From the NCBI RefSeq assembly GCF_007830515.1, contig NZ_VLKT01000044.1, positions 1-64,000 on the forward strand: a DNA stretch of 64,000 nt, written 5' to 3'. Source of the DNA: Mesorhizobium tianshanense. Its GTDB lineage: Bacteria > Pseudomonadota > Alphaproteobacteria > Rhizobiales > Rhizobiaceae. Each line of letters begins with the position of its first letter. Position 1 is the stretch's first letter. The notes beneath the pieces were generated by a model. That model was not told the origin of the DNA. It ran no database searches and saw only the letters and a list, made by a program, of their open reading frames with translations. Shown here piece after piece: positions 35,331 to 43,872 of the stretch. A program made the position numbers and the translations under genes.

Positions 35331-35612
35331 ATGAATCGATCAACGGGAACAGATGAGACTCGAAACTCAACTCTGCGCGACGAAGTCCCCTGGGCAGAGA
35401 GCCTCACGAGCTACGACAGGGAGCATTTCACGATCTACCTGCGGATCCTGGACGCCTGCGCCGACGATGCCGGCGAAGAGGAGATGGCCGATCTTATTCT
35501 CGGCATCGACCCGGCCCTTGAACCGGTCCGCGCCCGCAAGGCGCTTCGCAGCCATATCGACCGGGCGAACTGGATGGTGACGACCGGTTACAAGGAACTG
35601 TTCGCCGGCTAA
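35331..35612 (+). CDS. qseM: QseM-like antiactivator (DUF2285)
   Basis: A 93-residue DUF2285 protein: WAESLTSYDREHFTIYLRIL, then DPALEPVRARKALRSHIDRA and NWMVTTGYKELF. DUF2285 is also in FseA, the activator of rdfS; QseM holds FseA inactive by binding it. Divergent from qseC. The fseA frames (DUF6499/DUF2285) are not in the window, so either they lie elsewhere in the island or the switch has lost its target. Confidence 0.78.
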   Translation: MNRSTGTDETRNSTLRDEVPWAESLTSYDREHFTIYLRILDACADDAGEEEMADLILGIDPALEPVRARKALRSHIDRANWMVTTGYKELFAG

Positions 35613-35689
35613 CTGTCGCCAACCCCATAGTTTGGTGACAAATACCCAAAAGCTGCCTCATTCAAACAAACAGACGGCCTGCTTCAAAG

Positions 35690-36151
35690 GTGGGCCGTCG
35701 ACCCGGCTGTTTTTGGGATACTTCGCTGCAAGAAAGTGCATGGCTGGACAACCTCGTCGCGGAGTTTCTTCCAGGGCTTCTTTCCTTGTCGGCAGGCGTT
35801 GAGGCGCGCTATGACTTCGACCTCTGGATTCAACTATTGCAAGATTACGAAGTTTTCGATGTGGGGCGAAATACGAGCCTGCCTATTCACCCATCGAACT
35901 ACTGGATCCACTATAATGCTATCCAGGCAGTCGACTTCGTTGGGAAAGTAGAAGAATTCGAAACTGATTTCGCTGCATTCTGCCGCTTCGTGGACATTGA
36001 TTTTCCGGAGCAGATCAACGAAAACGTCTCTAGGAAATTTCCCGAAGGCGATCGATATAGGTACGCAGCACAGATGTCTTCGTCAAGTATTCGTAGAATA
36101 AATCAATTGTTCAAATCCGATTTCGATCTCTTTGGATATACCCAAATTTGA
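35690..36151 (+). pseudogene. C-terminal fragment of a sulfotransferase
   Basis: About 150 residues matching the second half of Sulfotransfer-family proteins: FDLWIQLLQDYEVF, HYNAIQAVDFVGKVEEFETD, FCRFVDIDFPEQINENVSRK, ending LFKSDFDLFGYTQI. The terminal D-x-x-x-FGY and the preceding N-x-S segment are family landmarks. The PAPS-binding N terminus is missing and no good start exists (GTG at 35690 is the longest). AT-richer than its surroundings. In rhizobia such enzymes can sulfate Nod factors or surface sugars; here it is a broken copy. Confidence 0.6.
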
Positions 36152-36318
36152 CTTTATGCCACTTACGCTACGAGAGCCATCAAAGTAAATGTGAAATCGC
36201 TTCGGTGGTGCGCTACTGTGTCTCAGCGATAAGTTGGCCAAGCTCTGGCAAAGTCGACGATATCGTGCCGCTGCCTCGCAATCGCCGACCGCGCCGCCAA
36301 GAGTTGATGAGTTCGAAG

Positions 36319-36786
36319 TCAGTAGCGCCCCCGAACAAGCAGGGCCCGGGCAATATCAGATTGCCGTCCCGGGTCGAGTGCCGTCCAGCCTCGCGTCCAG
36401 AAATCCTCGGCTTCCGGCGTGTCCTTGTTCCATTGTCTAACTTTGATCGCTAACCCAATGTCTACGGCCAACCGCAGCCCACCCAGCGCCCGGTAGTGGT
36501 CCACGAAGTCGAACACGTCGAAGCTTTTGGCCGCTTGCGCCGTGACGATTTCCGGCGGACGAGTACTCGTATTCGCCTCGCGCGAACGGCCGCGGCTTTG
36601 CCTAAATTCTCGCGCCTTGGCTATGATGGCTCTCAGCCTCGCCAGTTCGATCGGTACTGGGAACTGGTTCCTTTCGAGGGCAAAAATCTGATTGTTTACG
36701 TCCTTCTGCATGCGCCACAGCGAATAGCCGTCGAATGACGTGCTACTCGCGATCTCCGTGGACATTTTCTCGATATCGGTCGGCAT
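36319..36786 (-). CDS. Hypothetical protein
   Basis: A 155-residue frame from ATG 36784-36786 (MPTDIEKMSTEIASSTSFDG) with helical, charged segments (YSLWRMQKDVNNQIFALERN; ELARLRAIIAKAREFRQSRG). A second in-frame ATG at residue 8 is possible. No family recognised; codon use is less GC-rich than the ICE genes. It is not clearly linked to its neighbours. Confidence 0.45.
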   Translation of the reverse strand: MPTDIEKMSTEIASSTSFDGYSLWRMQKDVNNQIFALERNQFPVPIELARLRAIIAKAREFRQSRGRSREANTSTRPPEIVTAQAAKSFDVFDFVDHYRALGGLRLAVDIGLAIKVRQWNKDTPEAEDFWTRGWTALDPGRQSDIARALLVRGRY

Positions 36787-37284
36787 TCTGGGGTGCCTCA
36801 GGCTACCGGTCATTGACCGCGTGGCCGACCATTAGTTTAGCACTTTCTAATCCGTGGATGGTAGATGCGTTTCTTAATTATTCATTTCAACCGCCTGAAA
36901 AAGCAGCTAGTTGGCATTCCACTGGCGATGGATCGAGATCTTATCGGTTCCAGCTTTTACCATCGTTCGTCGCTACCCAGGCTCTGATCGAATAGCGAAC
37001 TCCCGACCAGATGAACGCGGCTTTTCGCCGGGTTTTCTTTTGGCATTGCTTCAGAAAGGCATTTTGACGCGTTCGGGTTGAGGCAAACTATTGCATGCTA
37101 TCCAGAATGCTTGAGGCGAACCTCCGAAAATTATCGTTTTATATCAATGACTTGATGGACTTTTGCGGCAAACTATTCGGTTCGTGACACTGACGCACAG
37201 CGCGGACTATCACGCTTTCAAACAGGGAAGTCTCGATACACTCACGAGCGCAACGGCCGTGAGAGACGGCACGGCGGGTGCCGG
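36787..37284. other. Intergenic stretch
   Basis: About 500 bp, AT-richer in its first half, with no supported gene, RNA or repeat. Confidence 0.35.
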
Positions 37285-39198
37285 TCACGGCTCCTTCGCG
37301 TGCTCTTTTGCCGCCAAATCGAGCGCCTGGCCCAGAGGCACCGCCTTGGAGAACAGGAACCCTTGAGCGGTTCTGCAGCCAAGCTTATGCAGGGTTTGCC
37401 GATCCGCCTCTGTTTCGACGCCCTCGGCCATGACCTCGATGCCGAGCGTCCTGCCAAGATCGATGACCGTTTTGACAAGCAGCCGGTCCTCTCGGGACCT
37501 GGCCAGGCCGCGAACGAAGCCCTGGTCTATTTTCACCTTGCGTATCCGACTGTCCTTGAGCGATGCCAAGGTGGAAAAGCCGGTGCCGAAGTCATCGAGC
37601 GCGATGGAAATGCCGGCATGTGAAAGGCGTCCGAGCTTTTCATCCACTCTGTCCGGATCCACTGGGGATTCTTCGGTAATCTCGATTTCGAACATCGTTG
37701 CAGGGAGGTCTTTTGCCGCCAGACCATCCAGAACCATGTCGTCGATATCGCCGGCTTCCAGTTCGCGCGGTGAAACATTCATCGCCACACGAAGATCACG
37801 ACGGTCAGCCTTCACCAAGCCGTCGATAAGAGCGCAACAGTCGGAGAACACCGTTTGGGTCAGCAGCTGAAGCATCCCGGTTTGGCGTGCGGCTGTGATG
37901 ATTTCGGGTGGAGAGATGGCACCATGAATCGGATGGGACCACCTTAGCAAGGCTTCAAAACCGATCACGGCCTCAGTGTCGAGTTTCACGATGGGCTGGA
38001 ACCAAGGCCCCAGGCTTCTCGTCTTTATCGCCGAATGAAGGTCGCGTTCGATGGATTGGCGGCGTTGCAGTTCCCTGTCGAGTTCGGCATCGAAAAGGCA
38101 AAATTCGTTCCTGCCACGACGCTTGGCTGTGTAGAGGGCGACATCCGCCCGCAACAACATTTCCGTCAGCCCCGGGCTCTCAGCCAAGTATATTCCTATC
38201 GATGCCCCGACCCGCACGGACGCGACCTCAGGATAGGGGCGGGCAACTTTGGCTATTATATTGGATGCGAGATTACTGGCAGAAAGCGAACTCCTGAGTG
38301 AGGGAAAAAACAGCACGAATTCATCGCCGCCGATGCGGGCGAGCGTTGAGCCTTCCGGTGCTTCCTCCTCTATCCGGCGCGCGATCCTGACAAGCAGCTC
38401 ATCGCCGGTCCTGTGACCGTAGGTATCGTTGACGGATTTGAACCCGTCCAGATCAATCAGCATTACAACGAAGGGGCCGTCTGCAGTCTCGAACCGACCG
38501 ATAGCGTGTTCGAGGCCGCGCCTGTTGAGAAGGCCGGTCAGGTGGTCCTGCCTGGAACTGGCCTCCATTTCCCCCGCGAACCGCTCGGCCTCATGCCTCA
38601 GGCGGCTCGCGTCGCGAAAGCGCGCTTGTCCAACAAGCGAGGCTCGAACCAGGCCGCCCAGAAAGAGCAGAACGGTGAAAGCAAGAATGTAGTCTTCAAA
38701 GTTGCCTTTCACGAGCAGGCACCCGGCTGCGACGAGGAGCGGGGGTGCGATGAAGTTGATCGCTGCGGCGGCGTATGAACTGCCGTATGTAACCGCACCA
38801 GCTGAAATGCCTGCCAGAATAATCAGATGCAGCGGTGCGTGAGGTGTCGTGTATCCATCAGTGAGGACGGCAAGAAAGGACCAGGCAATCCCTGCCAGAA
38901 GAGCAAGGATGCCAAACCAGCGAAGCCGCTGCGAAACCCCTGTCAGATCGTCCTGGTGCCCCGTCTCTCTAAGTTTTAGCTGATAACGGGCGAGTGCAAG
39001 GCGGCCGACATTTGTCGCATTGATGACCAGGAACCAGATCGCGGCGCCAAAGCCGCCGCCAGAAAGGGCCTGCACCGTCAATATTAGGCCCGATAGGATA
39101 GCGCTTATCGGCATTGACACGAAGAGACCGGCCCTCAGGTCAGCAAGCTGATCCTGACGGATTCTGGCCTCCAGCGTGTCTTCTTTCTTCAGGTCCAT
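37285..39198 (-). CDS. Membrane GGDEF-EAL cyclic-di-GMP protein
   Basis: A 637-residue protein from ATG 39196-39198 (MDLKKEDTLEARIRQDQLAD). The first 190 residues hold about six membrane segments (e.g. ILSGLILTVQALSG, ILALLAGIAWSFLAVL, LLVAAGCLLV). Then a GGDEF domain follows with intact ARIGGDEFVLF (290-294, cyclase active site) and an EAL domain with GFEALLRW (EAL 415-417), ALDDFGTGFS and MAEGVET. Both catalytic signatures look intact, so it could make or break down c-di-GMP under control of a membrane signal. Confidence 0.92.
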   Translation of the reverse strand: MDLKKEDTLEARIRQDQLADLRAGLFVSMPISAILSGLILTVQALSGGGFGAAIWFLVINATNVGRLALARYQLKLRETGHQDDLTGVSQRLRWFGILALLAGIAWSFLAVLTDGYTTPHAPLHLIILAGISAGAVTYGSSYAAAAINFIAPPLLVAAGCLLVKGNFEDYILAFTVLLFLGGLVRASLVGQARFRDASRLRHEAERFAGEMEASSRQDHLTGLLNRRGLEHAIGRFETADGPFVVMLIDLDGFKSVNDTYGHRTGDELLVRIARRIEEEAPEGSTLARIGGDEFVLFFPSLRSSLSASNLASNIIAKVARPYPEVASVRVGASIGIYLAESPGLTEMLLRADVALYTAKRRGRNEFCLFDAELDRELQRRQSIERDLHSAIKTRSLGPWFQPIVKLDTEAVIGFEALLRWSHPIHGAISPPEIITAARQTGMLQLLTQTVFSDCCALIDGLVKADRRDLRVAMNVSPRELEAGDIDDMVLDGLAAKDLPATMFEIEITEESPVDPDRVDEKLGRLSHAGISIALDDFGTGFSTLASLKDSRIRKVKIDQGFVRGLARSREDRLLVKTVIDLGRTLGIEVMAEGVETEADRQTLHKLGCRTAQGFLFSKAVPLGQALDLAAKEHAKEP

Positions 39199-39385
39199 GG
39201 ACGGGCTAGCTTGCTTCCGAGGATTTCGTCGCAGCGCAAGCCTATGCAGGCCCACTGAAGGACGGGTTAACTATTCAGCTGGGTACAGCTTTCTGGAATC
39301 GTTCAGCCAAGAAATCACTGCCGAGGCCCGCTAGCCCGTCATCACAGCGTGTCGGGAGAAGATTGGCGTAGGATTCGGTCGCTTA

Positions 39386-39420
39386 GGCCAACCTTCTACC
39401 AACTCTCGCGAGCCACACTC
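39386..39420 (+). repeat. IS1380-leader-like repeat, left copy
   Basis: The sequence around CCAACCTTCTACCAACTCTC-GCGAGCCACACTC matches, with a few mismatches, the bases just 5' of the IS1380 transposase start at 41626-41660. Nothing transposase-like follows here. It is a scar on the other side of the acyltransferase gene. Confidence 0.6.
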
Positions 39421-39581
39421 ACCACGAGCGGCTCCAATCTCCTCTGGCTATGGTCATCCGCTGTAGCGGGCCTCGGTTAGGCAGCATTGCGTTTGGCAAT
39501 CCACCGGCGGTGCTCCTGCTGCTGGCGAGACTAATGTGGCCGAGAATGTGTACAAGACAACACGGCCCATGCCAATCTTGC

Positions 39582-41456
39582 TCACAAGTTGGCGAGATCG
39601 ATGAGCTTTCGAGCGGCGTGCTTGGCGAAGTATCGTGCACCGCTCTGGGTCAGGTGAGCCGGATCATAGAAAATGGGGTGTTGCTTTTCATCTAGCACCA
39701 CGCACTTATCCTGGTCGGGGCAAACTGATGAAAAGATGTCCAGATAGCGATTGCCAAATTGCTGAGCCAGCATGCTGTTTATAAAGAGAGTGTCGGAAGC
39801 CTTAAAACGCGCAGCCAAGCTCCCGAGCCCGTCCAACTTCCCGTTCATGTTAACGAAATCGATGCTGCTCTTGAGGAGGTTCTTTCTACCTAGGACAAAT
39901 ACGCGAGCTGGGCTCATTGACTCAATTTTGTCGGCGGCAGCACGCAAGCGCTTCGCACCGTATCGTTCCCATAGGAACGCGACGATAACCACATCCGCCT
40001 TTTTGAGTTCGGAGCTGGAAAGGAGCGCGTTGCTTCTCTCTTTGCATTGCTCCTCAAGGGAAGGGTCTGAGGTGGTGTAGATATTATCTTGGTCCCAATA
40101 CTGCTGATCATCGGCATACGGAATGTTGCAGCCATAGTTGAACGCATAGGTGACTATGTCGACGTTCCGCTCGTGGTTTCCTTCCACGAGGATGTTGGTA
40201 AAATCAGCGGACTGGCTGTCCCCCACGATAAGGATATGTTTTCTGCCAGGCTTAAAGGTATTGCTGCGTAGGCGGATGTGATTCGACCATACGTATTTCA
40301 TGAGAGCATCTAGATCGTAGCTGTTCACACCGCGAAGCGCTTCTGGCAATCGCCAAGTCCAGCCTTTTGTAGCCCAGCTTTGCCATGACGGTGCAACAAT
40401 CAGCGCGGTGGCCGAAGCGCAGATCGTCACCAGCCGCCAGCCCTGCAAGGCATGGGAGTATCTTAGCGGACGTTCGATGAAACTATGCAGCAAGTAGCCA
40501 AGCAGTATCGATAAAGCGATGGCGGCAGCGCCCTGGAACGTGTCGAGGTCGCGCCCGGTTGCATGGAGCCAAAAGACGACGATGGGCCAGTGCACGAGAT
40601 AGATCGAATAGCTGGCTCGGCCAAGCAATAGCGCCGGTGCCGTTTTAAGCGGCAAGGCAGCGACGGCGTTGCGCCCGCCGTAGATCATCATCGCGGTCCC
40701 TAGAGTGGGGAGCGCCGCATGCCATCCTGGGAACGACGTACCGGCATCGAACTGAAGAATGGCGTAAAGGACTGCCAAGCCACCGGTCGTGTAAGCAATG
40801 TCGGAAGACAGACGCCCTGGCGTCTTGGCCCACACAAGGGCGGCTCCGCAGGCAAACTCAAATATGCGAAACGGTGTCAGGAAGAATGCGCCCGTCAGGT
40901 CAAAGCGCATAGCCAAAAGGCACGCCGTGAAACTGATGAGACCAAACACGGCCACAGCCATGAGGGCCAGTCGGCCCTTCCGCACCAAGGCGGCGATGAT
41001 GGCTGGCCAGATCAAATAGAATTGTTCTTCGACCGCAAGCGACCAGGTGTGCAAGAGTGGCTTGGTCGTTGCGGCTGCATCGAAATAGCCGCTTTGCATC
41101 CAGAAATAGACGTTCGACAGCGACAGGATCGCCATCGCGGCGGAGCCGGAAAAACTGCGAAAGTCCTCTGGCCCTTGGATGAATGCGGCACAAACGAACG
41201 TGACAAAGATCGTGGAAAATAGCGCTGGAAATAGCCGGCGTGCGCGCCGGGCGTAAAAGTCGGAAAAGCTGAATGTTCCCGCGCGCACGCGTTCAACAAC
41301 TATCCTTGTAATCAAATAGCCACTGATCACGAAGAAGACGTCGACGCCGACATAGCCACCGGAAAGGGTTGAGAACCCTGCGTGGAATAGGACGACAGCA
41401 GAAACCGCTAAGGCGCGAAGGCCGTCAATATCCGGCCGGTAGTCGAATCGATTCAT
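39582..41456 (-). CDS. OafA/YrhL-type acyltransferase with SGNH domain
   Basis: A 624-residue membrane O-acyltransferase from ATG 41454-41456 (MNRFDYRPDIDGLRALAVSA). The acyltransferase-3 domain shows the DGLRALAV-x8-FH start, GGYVGVDVFFVISGYLIT and RRARRLFPAL, then about ten membrane helices to residue 370. The C-terminal SGNH-like domain has ILIVGDSQSADF (Ser nucleophile) and a late DPAHLTQSGARYF with Asp and His. It likely acetylates surface polysaccharide. The gene lies between two IS1380 leader repeats, suggesting it was moved with those elements. Confidence 0.92.
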   Translation of the reverse strand: MNRFDYRPDIDGLRALAVSAVVLFHAGFSTLSGGYVGVDVFFVISGYLITRIVVERVRAGTFSFSDFYARRARRLFPALFSTIFVTFVCAAFIQGPEDFRSFSGSAAMAILSLSNVYFWMQSGYFDAAATTKPLLHTWSLAVEEQFYLIWPAIIAALVRKGRLALMAVAVFGLISFTACLLAMRFDLTGAFFLTPFRIFEFACGAALVWAKTPGRLSSDIAYTTGGLAVLYAILQFDAGTSFPGWHAALPTLGTAMMIYGGRNAVAALPLKTAPALLLGRASYSIYLVHWPIVVFWLHATGRDLDTFQGAAAIALSILLGYLLHSFIERPLRYSHALQGWRLVTICASATALIVAPSWQSWATKGWTWRLPEALRGVNSYDLDALMKYVWSNHIRLRSNTFKPGRKHILIVGDSQSADFTNILVEGNHERNVDIVTYAFNYGCNIPYADDQQYWDQDNIYTTSDPSLEEQCKERSNALLSSSELKKADVVIVAFLWERYGAKRLRAAADKIESMSPARVFVLGRKNLLKSSIDFVNMNGKLDGLGSLAARFKASDTLFINSMLAQQFGNRYLDIFSSVCPDQDKCVVLDEKQHPIFYDPAHLTQSGARYFAKHAARKLIDLANL

Positions 41457-41625
41457 TCGCTCCTCTAAGCACGACCTCGGCTGTAACATCAAGGCGTTCG
41501 GCTGGCGCCTTTGAGCAGCCTTTTCTAGAGGTTTCCTGAACTTGCCCGCTATGCATACAATGTGTTGAAGGGGCTGGCTTGAGTAGATTAACTCATTGAT
41601 TTTACAATGGTTTTGCCGCTTTGAC

Positions 41626-41660
41626 CAACCCTTCCACCAGATCTCGCGAGCCACACTCGC
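41626..41660 (+). repeat. IS1380-leader repeat, right copy
   Basis: CCAACC-CTTCCACCAGATCTCGCGAG-CCACACTC directly precedes the ATG of the degenerate IS1380 transposase. The same block occurs near 39386 in the same orientation. Confidence 0.6.
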
Positions 41661-41661
41661 C

Positions 41662-42130
41662 ATGGCCGATGATGCGTTGACCGTCATTGTGTTTTCCAGC
41701 CGTCGGGCGCAAGAAGGTCACAGCCGCGGTTTGATGGCGGACGCATCACATCGGATGGCGGCATCATGCTTCTGACCGCCGCCGAGCGGCGTTTGCGACC
41801 AGCCGACCGGCTTGCGGCAGCGAGCCACCCGCACCGGGTGAGGTACGCCATGGCCGACATCCTGCGCGCCCGTATCTTTGCGATCGCCTGCGGCTACGAG
41901 GATGCCAACGATCTCGACCGGCTGCGCACCGACCGGCCTTCAGGCTCGCCTGCGGACGATTATCCGACAGCGGGCTCGACCTGTGTTCGCAGCCGACATG
42001 CTCGCGGCTGGAGAACCTGCCCGAGCTCAAGACGGCCATCCGGCTCGGCGATGTGCTGGTCGACCTGTGGCTGTCGACCCGATGCCGCCCTCCCGAGACG
42101 GTGGCGCTCGACATCCACGATACGCTCTAA
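41662..42130 (+). pseudogene. Degenerate IS1380-family transposase, 5' part
   Basis: Starts MADDALTVIVFSSRRAQEGH. After a frame change it reads ITSDGGIMLLTAAERRLRPA and LRARIFAIACGYEDANDLDR, then in a further frame FRLACGRLSDSGLDLCSQPT and VDLWLSTRCRPPETVALDIH. That is the N-terminal third of an IS1380 transposase with at least two frameshifts. It stops after the first catalytic-region D (ALDIHDT) and the rest is missing. Confidence 0.75.
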
Positions 42131-42246
42131 TTTCGAGGGGTGCAGCGTATCAAGAGATGAAGACGCGCGCTTAGACGGCGAGATAGAAGAGGAGCCCGGG
42201 GCGAGATCGCGACCTCAGATTTGTCGACGGTATCGTGACTGAGGTC

Positions 42247-43428
42247 TCACCGCCGAAGCATGGCCGAAATGCCATGGCGGACAAAGGGAAGATATTGGGC
42301 AAAGCGAAGCCCCGCATGTCTTGCAAGCCGTGCCGCCGGGTGCTCGCCTGAGTACAGTCCGACAAGTATGTTCGTAGCATGATAGAGCGGTGCCGCCGAC
42401 AGGCGAAGCCAGCTTTCGTATTTCTGGAGCATGTCGGGATCGGCAATGTCGCGACGTTCGCGACATGCTGCCAGAATTTTGTGGGCGAGTTGCTTCTGGC
42501 CGCTCAGGCCGATGTTGAAGCCATGCGCAGTCACCGGGTGCATGCCAATGGCAGCGTCGCCGATGAGTGCGGCGCTCGGAGCCCAGAATTTGTGCGCCCA
42601 CGTCGTGACGAGCGGATAGCTATGGCGGGTGCTTGCCAAACTCATTTTTCCGAGGCATTCTCGACACCGGTTTGTCAATTCCGTCAGGAACAAATCGTCG
42701 TCGAAAGCAAGCAGTCTATCGGCCTCGTTTGAGGGCAAAGTGAGAAGCAGCGACGACACGCCTTCCGTGAGCGGCAACATCGCTATCGTCTGATAGTGAT
42801 CGAACCATTCGACTGCGATCTGGTGATGGACGCGCTCGTGCCTTACCCGGCAAATCAGCATCGAGTTGGCAAGCCGATTGATGCCGGCACCGATGCCCAA
42901 CAGGTCGCGCGTGGCGGACAACCGCGAATCCGCTGCAACGAGAAGCCGAGCGGTCAACCGCCTGCCATCGGAGAGCGTTATGACTGCTCCTTTGTGGCTG
43001 TTTGTTGCATCGACGACCGAGTGGCCGCACAGCAGCTGGGCATGATCCTGCAAGCGGACGATCTTGAACAGGGCATCGCGGATCCGACAATTTGGGACCA
43101 GAACTCCGAGCGGCTCCCGAGATCCGCTGGGGGAATCGAAGCACAGGGCGAAAGGGCTCGATCCGTTGAGCACGCGCGCGCCTTGAAGTGGTGATTTGTC
43201 CGAAGCGGGGATGGCATCCCAGGCGCCGAGCTCGCGAAGGATTCTGATCGAGGCGTAGGTCAGCGCGATCTCGCGACCGTCGAAAGCCGGATTCGCAAGT
43301 CTTTCCAAGGACTGCTGTTCAACAACTGCCACCTTGAGCTCGCTCTGGGCAAGCGACGCGGCGAAGGAAAGTCCGACCGGCCCGCCTCCGACGATAACGA
43401 TGTCGAAACTGTCGTCGGAGCCGGCCAT
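42247..43428 (-). CDS. UbiH/UbiF/COQ6-type FAD monooxygenase
   Basis: A 393-residue class A flavin monooxygenase: N-terminal FAD-binding GGGPVGLSFAASL (14-26), the mid-protein RLLVAADSRLSATR (DG-type motif, here as ADSR) and the C-terminal ALIGDAAIGMHPVTAHGFNI (GD motif). This is the UbiH/UbiF/COQ6 subgroup that hydroxylates ubiquinone precursors. The start overlaps the stop of the truncated haemoglobin gene (TGATG), so both are in one operon. The enzyme may serve quinone supply under low oxygen, or another aromatic substrate. Confidence 0.85.
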   Translation of the reverse strand: MAGSDDSFDIVIVGGGPVGLSFAASLAQSELKVAVVEQQSLERLANPAFDGREIALTYASIRILRELGAWDAIPASDKSPLQGARVLNGSSPFALCFDSPSGSREPLGVLVPNCRIRDALFKIVRLQDHAQLLCGHSVVDATNSHKGAVITLSDGRRLTARLLVAADSRLSATRDLLGIGAGINRLANSMLICRVRHERVHHQIAVEWFDHYQTIAMLPLTEGVSSLLLTLPSNEADRLLAFDDDLFLTELTNRCRECLGKMSLASTRHSYPLVTTWAHKFWAPSAALIGDAAIGMHPVTAHGFNIGLSGQKQLAHKILAACRERRDIADPDMLQKYESWLRLSAAPLYHATNILVGLYSGEHPAARLARHAGLRFAQYLPFVRHGISAMLRR

Positions 43429-43816
43429 CAGCGTGCCGCCATCGCGTCGGCTATCTGCGTGAGATGCTGGTGAAGTTGAGCCGCAACCCGTGGCTCGATT
43501 GCGCTGCGTGCCAGTGTCCGCCGCATCGCCTTAAGCCGCCGGGCAGGGAGATCCGCATTGATCGCCAACGAAGGACGCAGTCCCATCAAACACGGACGCG
43601 GCTGATAGAACCAGCCCTTGGGTGCGCCCAGCCGGGCAGATAGCCAGCCAGCAAGCGAGATTCTCACGTCGGCGGTTCCTGACCGGTGAAGCGCCATGCC
43701 CCATTGTATGCAGGGCCGGTTTCAATCAGGTCGTGGAACTCGTAAACCAGGGCACGGATCGCTGGACCGTCCCCGAGACGAGTGAAAATGCTATCCGAGA
43801 CTTTTCTTGACTGCAT
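43428..43816 (-). pseudogene. Truncated (2-on-2) haemoglobin, frameshifted
   Basis: From ATG 43814-43816 the first frame gives SIFTRLGDGPAIRALVYEFH then DLIETGPAYNGAW. One base later, from about 43700, the next frame continues ALHRSGTADVRISLAGWLSA and RLGAPKGWFYQPRPCLM to a C-terminal RRLKAMRRTLARSAIEP. The order (helix B/E, then LxGWL-x-GP-x-x-FY, then a C-terminal RxxxxRxxL helix) fits a group II truncated globin. A single missing base, probably C in a GCC, explains the break. Overlaps the monooxygenase start; 56 bp downstream of the GH127 gene on the same strand. Confidence 0.65.
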
Positions 43817-43872
43817 CTTGTCGGCATTCCTGAGTTGAGAAGAGACCTCTCCATGCGACGACAGCGCCGAAT

